NCBI GenBank assembly: GCA_009694135.1 | Contig: SHVS01000002.1 | Span: forward strand, 39,067-103,066 | Direction: 5' to 3' | DNA length: 64,000 nt | DNA from: Alphaproteobacteria bacterium | Lineage (GTDB): Bacteria; Pseudomonadota; Alphaproteobacteria; UBA6615 | In this document: positions 1 to 9,667 of the stretch, one piece after another | How the letters are laid out: each line of letters opens with the position of its first letter | Numbering within the stretch: position 1 is the stretch's first letter | The notes under the pieces: generated by a model | The model's database searches: none | Told to the model about the DNA's origin: nothing | The model's input: only the letters and a program-made list of their open reading frames with translations | Made by a program: the position numbers and the translations under genes

Positions 1-2
1 CC

Positions 3-308
3 GGCGGCACCGGCGTCACCGGCCGCGACGTCACCCCGGAAGCCGTGGCCAAGGTGGCCGAGAAGGACATCCCCGGTTTCGGCGAGCTGTTCCGTTATTT
101 GAGCTTCGCCAAGATCGGAACCTCCACGATCCAATCGCGCGCCTGCGCCGCCGTCACGCGCGGCACTTATATTTTCGCCCTGCCCGGCTCGCCCGGCGCC
201 TGCCGCGACGCCTGGGACGATATTCTCCACCACCAACTCGATCTCCGCACCCGCCCGTGCAACCTCGTCGAGATGACGCCGCGCCTGCGCGAGCACGAAA
301 AGAGGTAG
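3..308 (+). CDS. moaB: Molybdenum cofactor biosynthesis protein MoaB (5'-truncated by window edge)
   Basis: Frame open from window start: [15 protein letters not shown]...[53 protein letters not shown], typical MoaB/MogA C-terminal sequence. Confidence 0.9.
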   Translation, partial: GGTGVTGRDVTPEAVAKVAEKDIPGFGELFRYLSFAKIGTSTIQSRACAAVTRGTYIFALPGSPGACRDAWDDILHHQLDLRTRPCNLVEMTPRLREHEKR

Positions 309-350
309 CGGCTACCAGAGTCCTGATGGTGTCTGAGTTCGAAAGGGAGA

Positions 351-824
351 TTAGCCTCTACTGCCGCCAATCTGAGTATTAAGTGTCGCGCCAAGCGACG
401 CGTAGCGATTGACCAATGCTTTATAGGCCTCAAAGTCCCGCTTATACTTGGCCATCGGGTAGTCGCCGATCCCCTGGATTTTCGCAACCATCTGGATGCA
501 TATGTCTCGCAAGTGCAGAATGGTCGATAATAGGGCCAAAACAAACTCCAGGAACACTGGCGGTTGCTGATAGAAATCCGCGCTTTTTCCGACTCGTTCA
601 AGATCGGATGCAAGGATCGTCAGCTTCGCAACATGTGACTCGTAGTCAATTTTTTGAAACAGGCCAGGGATCGGCAGCACTTTTCGAATCGAGAATTTGA
701 AGATCGCGTCATGCACTTTCACGTACGCGGTGAGGATATTATGGGCGTCAAACAGGGCCTGCTGCAGAGATGGTTGCTCAGAACGTTCAGCAATAGAGGG
801 ATGGCTCGGAGAGCCTTTAGGCAT
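351..824 (-). CDS. Hypothetical helical protein, second gene of a two-gene accessory operon
   Basis: ORF 351..917(-); ATG at 824 (MPKGSPSHPS...) overlaps the end of the upstream ORF (GATGCCTAA), suggesting translational coupling; AT-richer than flanks. Confidence 0.55.
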   Translation of the reverse strand: MPKGSPSHPSIAERSEQPSLQQALFDAHNILTAYVKVHDAIFKFSIRKVLPIPGLFQKIDYESHVAKLTILASDLERVGKSADFYQQPPVFLEFVLALLSTILHLRDICIQMVAKIQGIGDYPMAKYKRDFEAYKALVNRYASLGATLNTQIGGSRG

Positions 825-1149
825 CAAGGCCACCTTCGCGGCGGCTAACGAATCGTTCGAGAACAAGTATCTCATTTTCCAAGTTCGTGATCTCGCGTGC
901 CGTTGCCGGGTTAACACTGCCGTCCTTGGGAAACATGCCGATAGATGCGCGCCGTTCCCTTAACGCGGACAAAAGACTTCGCAACCCGCTTAGTTCTTCA
1001 TCGAGTGACAAGTTGCCGACTCCTTGCTGATTTCCGATATAGATATAGTGAGTTGGTGCCGAATTCGATACGTCAGCGGTGGTTCCGTCGGAACCATTGG
1101 ATTTCAATTTCAGGCACCCTAAATGTTCTTGCTTTGTTCCATTCGGCAT
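817..1149 (-). CDS. Hypothetical protein, first gene of a two-gene accessory operon (start uncertain)
   Basis: ORF 817..1194(-); C-terminal helical segment LRSLLSALRERRASIGMFPKDGSVNPATAREITNLENEILVLERF. Confidence 0.5.
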   Translation of the reverse strand: MPNGTKQEHLGCLKLKSNGSDGTTADVSNSAPTHYIYIGNQQGVGNLSLDEELSGLRSLLSALRERRASIGMFPKDGSVNPATAREITNLENEILVLERFVSRREGGLDA

Positions 1150-1163
1150 GGCAGAGAACGACC

Positions 1164-2252
1164 ATGTCGAGCGATGTCCTCCCCGACCGGGCAAAAAAGG
1201 GGCGCGGCGCGGTCACGAACCGTCCCGGCCGCTTCGAGCCGCATGCGCGCGCACGCACAGCTGATGGGTGGGAAGTCGCCGGGGCAGAGGATGACGAGCC
1301 CTCGCCGCGCACCACGGTCACGGTCGAACGCGCGCGCGCGATCATCACCCGCAACGATTCCCCCGACATTCCGTTCGACCGCTCGATCAATCCCTATCGC
1401 GGCTGCGAGCACGGCTGCGTCTATTGCTACGCGCGGCCGACACACGCCTATCTGGGGCTTTCGCCGGGCCTCGATTTCGAGACTAAGCTGTTCGCCAAGC
1501 CGGAGGCGGCGGAGCTGCTGAAGCGGGAACTGGCGCGCAAGGGCTATAGCCCGGCCATGATCGCCATGGGCACCAATACCGATCCCTATCAGCCGATCGA
1601 AAAGCGCCTCGGCATCACCCGCGCGATCCTGCAAGTCCTGGCCGATTGCGGCCATCCGGTCGGGATCACGACCAAGAGCGCGCTGGTGCTGCGCGACTTG
1701 GATATTCTCGGCCCGATGGCGGCGAAGGGCTTGGCGCGGGTCGCGGTCTCGGTGACCACGCTCGATGCGGTGCTAGCGCGCAAGATGGAGCCGCGCGCCG
1801 CGACCCCTGCCCGCCGCCTGGGCGCGATCGAGGGACTGGCCGCCGCCGGCGTGCCCGCCATGGTGATGGCGGCGCCGATGATCCCCGGGCTGAACGACGC
1901 CGAGCTGGAGCGGATCCTGGAAGCCGCGCGCGACGCCGGCGCCAGCGGGGCCGGCTATGTGCTGTTGCGCCTGCCGCTGGAAATCAAGGATCTGTTCGGC
2001 GAATGGCTGGCCGAGCATTACCCGGATCGCGCCGCGCGGATCGAGGCCTTGGTGCGGGAAACCCGCGGCGGCAAGCTTTACGATGCGGGGTTCAAGACCC
2101 GTATGCGTGGCACCGGGATCTACGCGCAACTCCTGGCTGAGCGCTTCCGGCTGGCTTGCCGTAAGCTCGGGCTCGTGACCCCGCGCGAGCCCTTGCGTAC
2201 GGATCTCTTTCGACCACCGGGAGACGCCGCGCAGTTTCGCTTGGCGCTGTAA
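1164..2252 (+). CDS. PA0069-family radical SAM protein
   Basis: SINPYRGCEHGCVYCYARPTHAYLG radical SAM CxxxCxxC motif; GTNTDPYQPIEK; ATG at 1164 preferred over ORF start 945. Confidence 0.9.
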   Translation: MSSDVLPDRAKKGRGAVTNRPGRFEPHARARTADGWEVAGAEDDEPSPRTTVTVERARAIITRNDSPDIPFDRSINPYRGCEHGCVYCYARPTHAYLGLSPGLDFETKLFAKPEAAELLKRELARKGYSPAMIAMGTNTDPYQPIEKRLGITRAILQVLADCGHPVGITTKSALVLRDLDILGPMAAKGLARVAVSVTTLDAVLARKMEPRAATPARRLGAIEGLAAAGVPAMVMAAPMIPGLNDAELERILEAARDAGASGAGYVLLRLPLEIKDLFGEWLAEHYPDRAARIEALVRETRGGKLYDAGFKTRMRGTGIYAQLLAERFRLACRKLGLVTPREPLRTDLFRPPGDAAQFRLAL

Positions 2253-2317
2253 AACAGCCGCGCTTGCACGCTACGCTAGCTTGCAAGCGCGGGGGGCCGC
2301 CGGTACATCCCACAGCC

Positions 2318-3301
2318 GTGCGCATCTTCCGCCACCCCGCCGCCGTCCCGGCGTCGCTCGCCGGCGCGGTGTTGGCCATCGGTAATTTCGACGGCGTGCA
2401 TCGCGGCCATCAGGCGCTGCTCGCCCAAGCGCGCGAACGGGCGCGCGCCGCTGGCAAGCCGCTGGCCGTGCTCACCTTCGAGCCGCATCCACGCCGGCTG
2501 TTCCAGCCGGACCTGGCGCCCTTCCGCCTGACGCCGTTCCGCATCAAGGCGCGGCATCTGGAGGCGCTCGGGCTCGATTTCCTGGTGGTGCAGCGCTTCA
2601 ATCGCGGCTTTGCCGCCGTCACCGCCGAGGCCTTCGCCGACGAAGTGCTGGCCAAGGGCATCCGCCCGAGCGAGGTGATCGTCGGCTACAACTTCGCCTA
2701 TGGCCACAAGCGCCAGGGCAGCATCGAGACGCTCACAGCCGCCGGGCGCGCGCTCGGCTTCGCGGTCACCATTGTCGCCGCGATTAAGGGCGGCCATGAC
2801 GAGGTCTATTCCTCGACGCTGATCCGCCAGCACCTGGCCGAAGGCCGCCCGGTCGAGGCCGCCGCTTTGCTCGGGCATTTGTGGGAAATCGAAGGCCGCG
2901 TGCGCCATGGCGAGGCGCGCGGGCGCGAACTCAACGTGCCCACGGCCAATATCGATCTGCGCGATTACGTCCGGTCGAAACCCGGCATCTACGCCATCCG
3001 CGCCGGAATCGACCTCGGCGGCCGCACCGAGTGGCAAGACGGCGTCGGCTATTTCGGCCCGCGCCCGACGCTCGGCGGCGGGACACCCTTTCTGGAGGCG
3101 CATCTGTTCGACTTCGCCGGCGACCTGTACGGTCGCCATTTGCGCGTGGCGCTGATCGAGTTCCTGCGCGGCGACCAGACCTTCGCCAGCCTCGACGCCC
3201 TAAAAACGCAGATGGCGGAGGACATCCGCCAAGCACGCGCCGTTCTGGCCGCGCGCACGCTTGGCGCCGGCGAGCTCAGCGTCGGCCCCGGTCGGCGCTA
3301 G
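2318..3301 (+). CDS. ribF: Bifunctional riboflavin kinase/FAD synthetase RibF
   Basis: AIGNFDGVHRGHQALL, VGYNFAYGHKRQGS, YSSTLIRQHLAEG, LNVPTANI motifs; GTG start at 2318 (ORF extends to 2264). Confidence 0.93.
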   Translation: MRIFRHPAAVPASLAGAVLAIGNFDGVHRGHQALLAQARERARAAGKPLAVLTFEPHPRRLFQPDLAPFRLTPFRIKARHLEALGLDFLVVQRFNRGFAAVTAEAFADEVLAKGIRPSEVIVGYNFAYGHKRQGSIETLTAAGRALGFAVTIVAAIKGGHDEVYSSTLIRQHLAEGRPVEAAALLGHLWEIEGRVRHGEARGRELNVPTANIDLRDYVRSKPGIYAIRAGIDLGGRTEWQDGVGYFGPRPTLGGGTPFLEAHLFDFAGDLYGRHLRVALIEFLRGDQTFASLDALKTQMAEDIRQARAVLAARTLGAGELSVGPGRR

Positions 3302-3349
3302 GCCGGACGTAGGCTTGCAACGCGGCGAATATTAGATCATCTCCGCGCC

Positions 3350-3796
3350 ATGGGACTCGACCTCGGACTCAGCGCCGCCGCGCATGCGATCCAGCTTTCG
3401 GTCGCGCCGGTGTTTTTGCTTGCCAGCGTCGGCGCGATGCTGGCCGTGCTCTCGGGCCGGCTCGGCCGGGTGATCGACCGCGCGCGCGTGCTCGAAGCCC
3501 GGCTCGAAGCCTCGCCAACCGAACGGCGCGTGCAACTCGATCGCGACCTGGCATCGCTCGCCCACCGTGCCTCGTTGATGAACCGGGCGATCACGCTGGT
3601 CACGATCTGCGGGCTCTTGGTCTGCACGGTGATCGCCGCGCTGTTTGTCGCCGAGATCCTTGCGCTCGACCTGGCGCTGCCGATCAGCCTAGTGTTCGTG
3701 CTCGCCATGCTGGCGCTGATCGGCGGGCTTTTGACCTTCCTGCGCGAGGTGCATATCGCCACCCGCACGGTGCGCATTGGTCTTCCACGGAACTAG
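3350..3796 (+). CDS. DUF2721 domain-containing membrane protein
   Basis: AIQLSVAPVFLLASVGAMLAVLSGRLGRVIDRARVLE, two hydrophobic helices. Confidence 0.8.
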   Translation: MGLDLGLSAAAHAIQLSVAPVFLLASVGAMLAVLSGRLGRVIDRARVLEARLEASPTERRVQLDRDLASLAHRASLMNRAITLVTICGLLVCTVIAALFVAEILALDLALPISLVFVLAMLALIGGLLTFLREVHIATRTVRIGLPRN

Positions 3797-3838
3797 CGCG
3801 GCTTGACCCTCACGCATCGGCGCTTCTATGTTCCGGCC

Positions 3839-3898
3839 ATGGCCTGGATGAGCACGCGGCCCATGGCGGCGCGAATTATCCGCCCGACCCTTGTATGA
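3839..3898 (+). CDS. Putative 19-aa leader peptide upstream of ileS (MAWMSTRPMAARIIRPTLV)
   Basis: Short ORF with tandem Ile codons ATT ATC; stop TGA (3896-3898) in the loop of a strong hairpin followed by TTTT; no clear Shine-Dalgarno. Confidence 0.35.
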   Translation: MAWMSTRPMAARIIRPTLV

Positions 3899-3910
3899 GG
3901 GTCGGGGTTT
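3883..3910 (+). terminator. Terminator/attenuator-like hairpin before ileS
   Basis: CCCGACCC (3883-3890) - TTGTATGA - GGGTCGGG (3899-3906) then GTTTT. Confidence 0.6.
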
Positions 3911-3954
3911 TCGCGTCCGCGCCTCCGCCAAACTCGACCAAAGGCCATTGATGC

Positions 3955-6879
3955 ATGAACAAGCCGACTGCTGAGCCAGGCCAGACCGAGGCCGGCGGCA
4001 CCGACTACAAAGCCAGCGTCTTCCTGCCCAAGACAGAGTTTCCGCTGCGCGGCGGGCTGCCGCAAAAGGAGCCGGAGCTGCTCGCCCGCTGGGAGCGGAT
4101 CGGCCTTTACGCCCGGCAGCGCGCGGCATCCACGGGCCGGCCCAAATTCGTGCTCCATGACGGTCCGCCCTACGCCAACGGCAATCTGCATATCGGCCAC
4201 GCGCTCAACAAGATCCTCAAGGACGTGGTCGTCCGCTCGCAGCAGATGCTGGGCAAAGACGCGCCCTATGTCCCCGGCTGGGACTGCCACGGCTTGCCGA
4301 TCGAGTGGAAGATCGAGGAGCGCTATCGCGCCGCCGGCAAGGACAAGGACCAAGTGCCGGTGCTTGAATTCCGGCGCGAGTGCCGCGAATTCGCCGAGCA
4401 TTGGGTCGGGGTGCAAAGCGGCGAGTTTCAACGGCTTGGCGTGATGGGCGACTGGGGCAAGCCCTATACCACCATGACCAAGCCGGCCGAGGCGCAGATC
4501 GCGCGCGAGATCGGCAAATTCGCCATGAACGGGCTGCTCTATCGCGGCTCGAAGCCGGTGATGTGGTCGGTGGTCGAAAAGACCGCTCTGGCCGAGGCCG
4601 AAGTCGAGTACGAGGATTACACCAGCGATACGATCCTGGTGAAATTCCCGCTTACAGTCGCGGACGACTTGGTAGGCGCGTCGGTTGTGATCTGGACCAC
4701 GACCCCGTGGACGATTCCCGGCAACCGCGCGGTCTGCTATTCACATAAGATTGCCTACGGCCTCTATGAGGTCACAGACTCCCCGCTGCAAAATTGGGCC
4801 AAGGTCGGCGATAGGCTGCTCATTGCCGATGCGCTCGCGGCCGAAGTGTTCAAGCAGGCGCGGGTCACGGCATTCAAGAAATTGCGCGATGTTCCAGTAC
4901 GCGATTTCGCAGACGGCTATTGCCGGCACCCGCTCGCGGATTTCTGGGGGGGCTATAAATTCCTTGTTCCGCTCCTAGCGGGCGAGCATGTCACGGTCGA
5001 TACCGGCACCGGCTTCGTGCACACTGCGCCCGGCCACGGCCGTGAGGACTTCGACGTCTGGACCGCGCATGCGCGCGCCCTAGAGGCCAGAAAGATCGAC
5101 ACGACGATCCCTTACACGGTGGATGAAAACGGCGCCTTCACCACGGATGCGCCCGGCTTCACCGGCAAACGCGTCCTCACCGACAAAGGCGAACCAGGCG
5201 ACGCCAACAAAGCCGTGATCGACGCCCTGATCCAACACAACGCGCTGATCGGGCGCAGCCGGCTGAAGCACCAGTATCCGCATTCCTGGCGCTCGAAGAA
5301 GCCGGTCATTTTCCGCAACACGCCGCAGTGGTTCATCGCCATGGACCACCAGGTAGAGGTCGCGGGCGCCAGGACGACACTTCGAGGCAGCGCATTAGAG
5401 GCGATCAAGGCGACGCGTTGGGTGCCGGGCCAAGGCGAGAACCGCATCACGGCGATGATCGAAAACCGTCCCGATTGGGTGATCTCGCGCCAGCGCGCCT
5501 GGGGCGTGCCGATCGCGGTCTTTGTCGACAAAGCGTCGGGAGAGCTGCTGCGCGATCCCGAGGTGTTCGCGCGCATCGGGGACATCTTCGAAGCCGAAGG
5601 CTCGGACGCATGGTTTGCATCGGACCCGCAGCGATTCCTGGGGCAGAAATATCGCGCGGCGGATTACGAGCAGATCACGGACATCGTCGATGTCTGGTTC
5701 GAATCCGGCGCGACGCACGCCTTCGTGCTCGAACCGCGCCAGGACGCTGACTTAGCTTGGCCGGCGTCGCTTTATCTGGAAGGTTCCGACCAGCATCGCG
5801 GCTGGTTCCATTCCTCGTTGCTCGAATCCTGCGGCACGCGCGGACGCGCGCCTTACGAGGCCGTGCTTACGCATGGCTTCGTGCTCGACGAGAGCGGACG
5901 CAAGATGTCGAAGTCGCTCGGCAATGTCGTCGCCCCGCAGAAAGTCGTCGAAACCCAAGGGGCGGAAATCCTGCGCCTGTGGGTCGCGACCGCCGACTAC
6001 GGCGACGATTTGCGCATCGGGCCGGAAATCCTCAGGGGCCAGGCCGATCTCTATCGCCGCGTGCGCAACACGCTGCGCTATCTGCTCGGCAGCCTGGATG
6101 GATTTGATCCGGCCGAGCGTCTGCCGCTCGCCGAGTTGCCCGAGCTGGAGCGCTGGGTTTTGCACCGGCTGTGGGAAATCGACAAAACGGTCCGCGCCGC
6201 GGCGGAAAGTTTCGATTTCAAGGCGCTGGTGGTCGGCGTGCATAATTTCTGCGCCGTCGATTTGTCGGCGTTTTACTTCGATGTGCGCAAGGACAGCCTG
6301 TATTGCGACGCGCCGAGCGCTCTCCGGCGCCGGGCGACCCGCACCGTGCTCGACCTGATCTTCGAGCATCTGACCGCGTGGCTCGCGCCGGTTCTGTGTT
6401 TCACGGCGGAAGAAGCCTGGCTAGCGCGCGATCCGCAGCGCGCCAACGGCACCGACAGCGTGCATCTGCGTGACTTTCCAAAGGTACCGGATGCGTGGCG
6501 CAATCCGGCCTTAGCCGTGCGCTGGGAGCGCATCCGCCGCCTGCGCCGTGTGGTCACCGGGGCGCTGGAGCGCGAGCGCGCCGAGCGGCGTATCGGCTCC
6601 AGCCTGCAAGCGGCGCCGGTGGTCTATGCCGACGAGGCGACGGTCGCCGCGATGCGCGGCGTCGATCTGGCCGAGGTGGCGATCACCTCGGCGCTCACGC
6701 TGGTCGCCGGCGCGCCGCCGACGGGCGCCTTCACCCTGCCCGATGTCGACGGCATCGGCGTCGTGGCGGGCCCGGCCGAGGGCGTAAAATGCCTGCGCTG
6801 CTGGCGCGTGCTGCCCGAGGTCGGCACGCTCGCAACGAAAGACCTATGCGGGCGCTGCGTCGATGCGGTCGGAACTTAG
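3955..6879 (+). CDS. ileS: Isoleucine--tRNA ligase
   Basis: [48 protein letters not shown]; Zn-finger CLRCWRV...CGRC. Confidence 0.98.
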   Translation: MNKPTAEPGQTEAGGTDYKASVFLPKTEFPLRGGLPQKEPELLARWERIGLYARQRAASTGRPKFVLHDGPPYANGNLHIGHALNKILKDVVVRSQQMLGKDAPYVPGWDCHGLPIEWKIEERYRAAGKDKDQVPVLEFRRECREFAEHWVGVQSGEFQRLGVMGDWGKPYTTMTKPAEAQIAREIGKFAMNGLLYRGSKPVMWSVVEKTALAEAEVEYEDYTSDTILVKFPLTVADDLVGASVVIWTTTPWTIPGNRAVCYSHKIAYGLYEVTDSPLQNWAKVGDRLLIADALAAEVFKQARVTAFKKLRDVPVRDFADGYCRHPLADFWGGYKFLVPLLAGEHVTVDTGTGFVHTAPGHGREDFDVWTAHARALEARKIDTTIPYTVDENGAFTTDAPGFTGKRVLTDKGEPGDANKAVIDALIQHNALIGRSRLKHQYPHSWRSKKPVIFRNTPQWFIAMDHQVEVAGARTTLRGSALEAIKATRWVPGQGENRITAMIENRPDWVISRQRAWGVPIAVFVDKASGELLRDPEVFARIGDIFEAEGSDAWFASDPQRFLGQKYRAADYEQITDIVDVWFESGATHAFVLEPRQDADLAWPASLYLEGSDQHRGWFHSSLLESCGTRGRAPYEAVLTHGFVLDESGRKMSKSLGNVVAPQKVVETQGAEILRLWVATADYGDDLRIGPEILRGQADLYRRVRNTLRYLLGSLDGFDPAERLPLAELPELERWVLHRLWEIDKTVRAAAESFDFKALVVGVHNFCAVDLSAFYFDVRKDSLYCDAPSALRRRATRTVLDLIFEHLTAWLAPVLCFTAEEAWLARDPQRANGTDSVHLRDFPKVPDAWRNPALAVRWERIRRLRRVVTGALERERAERRIGSSLQAAPVVYADEATVAAMRGVDLAEVAITSALTLVAGAPPTGAFTLPDVDGIGVVAGPAEGVKCLRCWRVLPEVGTLATKDLCGRCVDAVGT

Positions 6880-6896
6880 GCCGCGGGCCTGAAGGG

Positions 6897-7382
6897 ATGA
6901 CCCGCGCCATCTGGATCGCTGCCTTGGCAGTTGCAGCAGCGGCCTTCGCCCTCGATCAGGGAAGCAAGCAGCTGATCCTCGCCGCCTTCGCCGAGCGCGC
7001 CGGGGCAACCGAGATCACGCCTTTCTTCAACCTGGTGCTGACGCTCAATCGCGGTATCAGCTTCGGGTTATTCAACCGCGACTCCGAAGTGGGACCGTTT
7101 GTGTTCCTGGCGCTGTCGCTGGCCATTGCCGGCGGATTGCTGTTCTGGCTGCGGCGCATCGACCGAGCGTGGATCGCGACCGCGATCGGGTTGATCGTCG
7201 GCGGCGCGCTCGGCAACGCGCTCGACCGGCTGCGCTATGGCGGCGTGGTCGATTTTCTTGATATCCATGCCTTTGGCTACCATTGGCCAGCGTTCAACCT
7301 GGCCGACTCGGCCATTGTGATCGGCGTGGGTTTTCTGCTATTGGAGGGCATGGTTGAACGACGCCCTTCGGTATTGGGATGA
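6897..7382 (+). CDS. lspA: Lipoprotein signal peptidase
   Basis: ALDQGSKQLI, FFNLVLTLNRGISFG, GGALGNALDRLRYGGVVDFLD, FNLADSAI. Confidence 0.95.
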   Translation: MTRAIWIAALAVAAAAFALDQGSKQLILAAFAERAGATEITPFFNLVLTLNRGISFGLFNRDSEVGPFVFLALSLAIAGGLLFWLRRIDRAWIATAIGLIVGGALGNALDRLRYGGVVDFLDIHAFGYHWPAFNLADSAIVIGVGFLLLEGMVERRPSVLG

Positions 7383-7972
7383 GCCGCCTGGCGCTGGTCC
7401 TTCGCCGGTTCGGATGCGCGGCGTCGCTGTGCGCGGCCGCGTCCCTGCTTGCGGGCTGCGAGGGTGCGCGCACTTTCATGGGCATGGATAAATCGACGCC
7501 GGACGAGTTCGCCGTCGTCGCCCGTCCGCCCCTGACCATGCCACCGGATTTCCAGCTTCGCCCGCCGCGCCAGGCCGGGACGACGGCGCCAACCGCCCAG
7601 ACCCAGACGCAGCAGGCACGCCAAACGGTCTTCGGCGTCGAGCCGGCGGCGGGCGCGCGCAACGCCGCGCCGACTGTTGCCCAAGGCCAGACCGGCGAAG
7701 GCGTCCTGCTGGCGCGCGCCGGCGTTGGCCCGACCGATGCCGGCATCCGCGGCAAGGTCGATCGTGAAAGCGCCGTGTTGACCAAGGCGGACGAGACCTT
7801 CCTCGACCGGCTGCTGAAATGGCGCACTTCGCCGCAGCGCGGCGAAGTGGTCGACGCCGCCGCCGAGGCGCGCAGGCTCAAGGAAAATCAGGCGCTTGGC
7901 CGCCCGGTAACGGAAGGCGAGACGCCGACCATCGAGCGCAAGAAGCGCGGGCTGCTGCAGGGGATTTTCTAG
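7379..7972 (+). CDS. DUF3035 domain-containing lipoprotein (BamF-like)
   Basis: LLAGC lipobox; KSTPDEFAVVARPPLTMPPDFQLRPPR. Confidence 0.8.
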   Translation: MSRLALVLRRFGCAASLCAAASLLAGCEGARTFMGMDKSTPDEFAVVARPPLTMPPDFQLRPPRQAGTTAPTAQTQTQQARQTVFGVEPAAGARNAAPTVAQGQTGEGVLLARAGVGPTDAGIRGKVDRESAVLTKADETFLDRLLKWRTSPQRGEVVDAAAEARRLKENQALGRPVTEGETPTIERKKRGLLQGIF

Positions 7973-8211
7973 CATCCGCCCCGGCGCAGGGTCTGTTTTC
8001 ACCCGCCGCCAGCCGTCATACTCGGAAAATTGACCTTGTTTCGCCAAGCTGTCCCACCAATTCTGGGTGTGGATGTAGCCCGCGCTGCCTATCTATGTGA
8101 GACTTACGCCCTCGTGCGGGAGACGGAACCCGTCAGCTCCGCGCGTGACACGGGGGTGCGCGGTCGCCGGACTCGCGGTTTCCAGGACCCGGCCTTAGAG
8201 GGAGACAGAGG

Positions 8212-9561
8212 ATGCGCCTAATGAGTCACGACCTCGCCCGCCTGCTTCCGACGCTGTTCGCGGCGGCCCTGTTAGCTTCGCCCGCGGCGGCGCAGAAATT
8301 CAACCCTGCCTCCTTCACCCTCGACAATGGCTTGCAGGTCGTCGTGGTTGAAAACCACCGCGCCCCAGCCGTCACGCAGATGGTCTACTACAAAGTCGGC
8401 AGCGCCGATGAGGAGCCGGGCAAGGGCGGTCTCGCCCATTTCCTTGAGCATTTGATGTTCAAGGGCACGCCGAAGCATCCGCCGGGCGAGTTCTCGCAGA
8501 TGGTGGCCAAGCATGGCGGGCGCGAGAACGCCTTCACCACCCAGGACACGACCGGCTATTGGCAGCGCGTTGCAACCAAACAGCTGGGCATGATCATGGA
8601 GCTCGAGGCGGACCGCATGGTCAATCTCGTGCTCGCCCCGGAAACCGTACTGTCCGAACGCGACGTGATCCTTGAGGAACGCCGGTCGCGGGTGGAGCAG
8701 GAGGCCGGCGGCGTGCTCAACGAGCAGCTCACCGCCACGACTTGGCTCGCCCATCCTTATCGCAATCCGGTCATCGGCTGGGAGCACGAAATCCGCGGGC
8801 TGACGCGCGAGAACGCGCTTGAGTTCTACAAGCGCTGGTACGCGCCCAATAACGCCATTCTGGTGATCGCCGGCGACGTGACCGTGGCCGACGTGCGCAA
8901 GCTGGCCGAGAAAACCTTTGGCCAAGTGCCCGCGCGGCCGGTGCCAAAGCGCATGCGCGTAACCGAACCCGAACAGCGCGCCGCGCGCCGAGTCGAACTC
9001 AAGGATCCTCGCGTCCGCCAGGCGAGCATCACGCGACGCTATATAGCGCCGAGCTATATGGCCGGAGCGCGCGAACACGCCGCGGCGCTTGAAGTCGCCT
9101 CCGAGGTGCTCGGCGGCGGTTCGACCGGCGTTTTCTTTCGCTCGCTCGTGGTCGAACAGAAGGTGGCAAGCTCGGCCGGAGCTTTCTATTCGCCGACATC
9201 GATCGATCTGGGGCTCTTCGGTTTTTCGCTTACCCCGCGCACCGGCGTAACGGTCGCCGAGGCCGAAGCAGCGCTCGACTCCCTGATCAAGGACGTCCTC
9301 GCCAAGGGCGTAAGCGCCGAGGAGGTCGAGCGCGCCAAGCAGCGCATGATCGACAGCTCGATTTTCGCCATGGACAATACTCAGTCGGTCGCCCGCATGT
9401 TCGCCTCGGCATTGTCGCGCGGGCAGTCGGCGAACGAGATTGAAGAGTGGCCGGCGCGGATTGCCTTGGTGACCGTCGAACAGATCAATGCCGCGCTCAA
9501 GGCGGTGCTTCGCTCCCCCTGGTCGGTCACGGGACTGTTGCTGCCGGCTGACAAGGGCTAA
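8212..9561 (+). CDS. M16 family zinc metallopeptidase (HxxEH intact)
   Basis: Signal peptide; GGLAHFLEHLMFKGT motif; insulinase-family C-terminal domain. Confidence 0.93.
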   Translation: MRLMSHDLARLLPTLFAAALLASPAAAQKFNPASFTLDNGLQVVVVENHRAPAVTQMVYYKVGSADEEPGKGGLAHFLEHLMFKGTPKHPPGEFSQMVAKHGGRENAFTTQDTTGYWQRVATKQLGMIMELEADRMVNLVLAPETVLSERDVILEERRSRVEQEAGGVLNEQLTATTWLAHPYRNPVIGWEHEIRGLTRENALEFYKRWYAPNNAILVIAGDVTVADVRKLAEKTFGQVPARPVPKRMRVTEPEQRAARRVELKDPRVRQASITRRYIAPSYMAGAREHAAALEVASEVLGGGSTGVFFRSLVVEQKVASSAGAFYSPTSIDLGLFGFSLTPRTGVTVAEAEAALDSLIKDVLAKGVSAEEVERAKQRMIDSSIFAMDNTQSVARMFASALSRGQSANEIEEWPARIALVTVEQINAALKAVLRSPWSVTGLLLPADKG

Positions 9562-9667
9562 GTGCGTTTGTGTTGACGAAGGCGCGTGCGACGCACGAAC
9601 CGAGGGCGCGACAAGCGGAATCGCTGCGGCGGGCGCCCGCCCAGCTAAGGCCTGCGAGGAGCACCAA

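Noticed and set aside
945-1163. Upstream start for the radical SAM ORF
   Set aside because: The extension has no protein-like character and overlaps the divergent accessory operon; ATG at 1164 fits better
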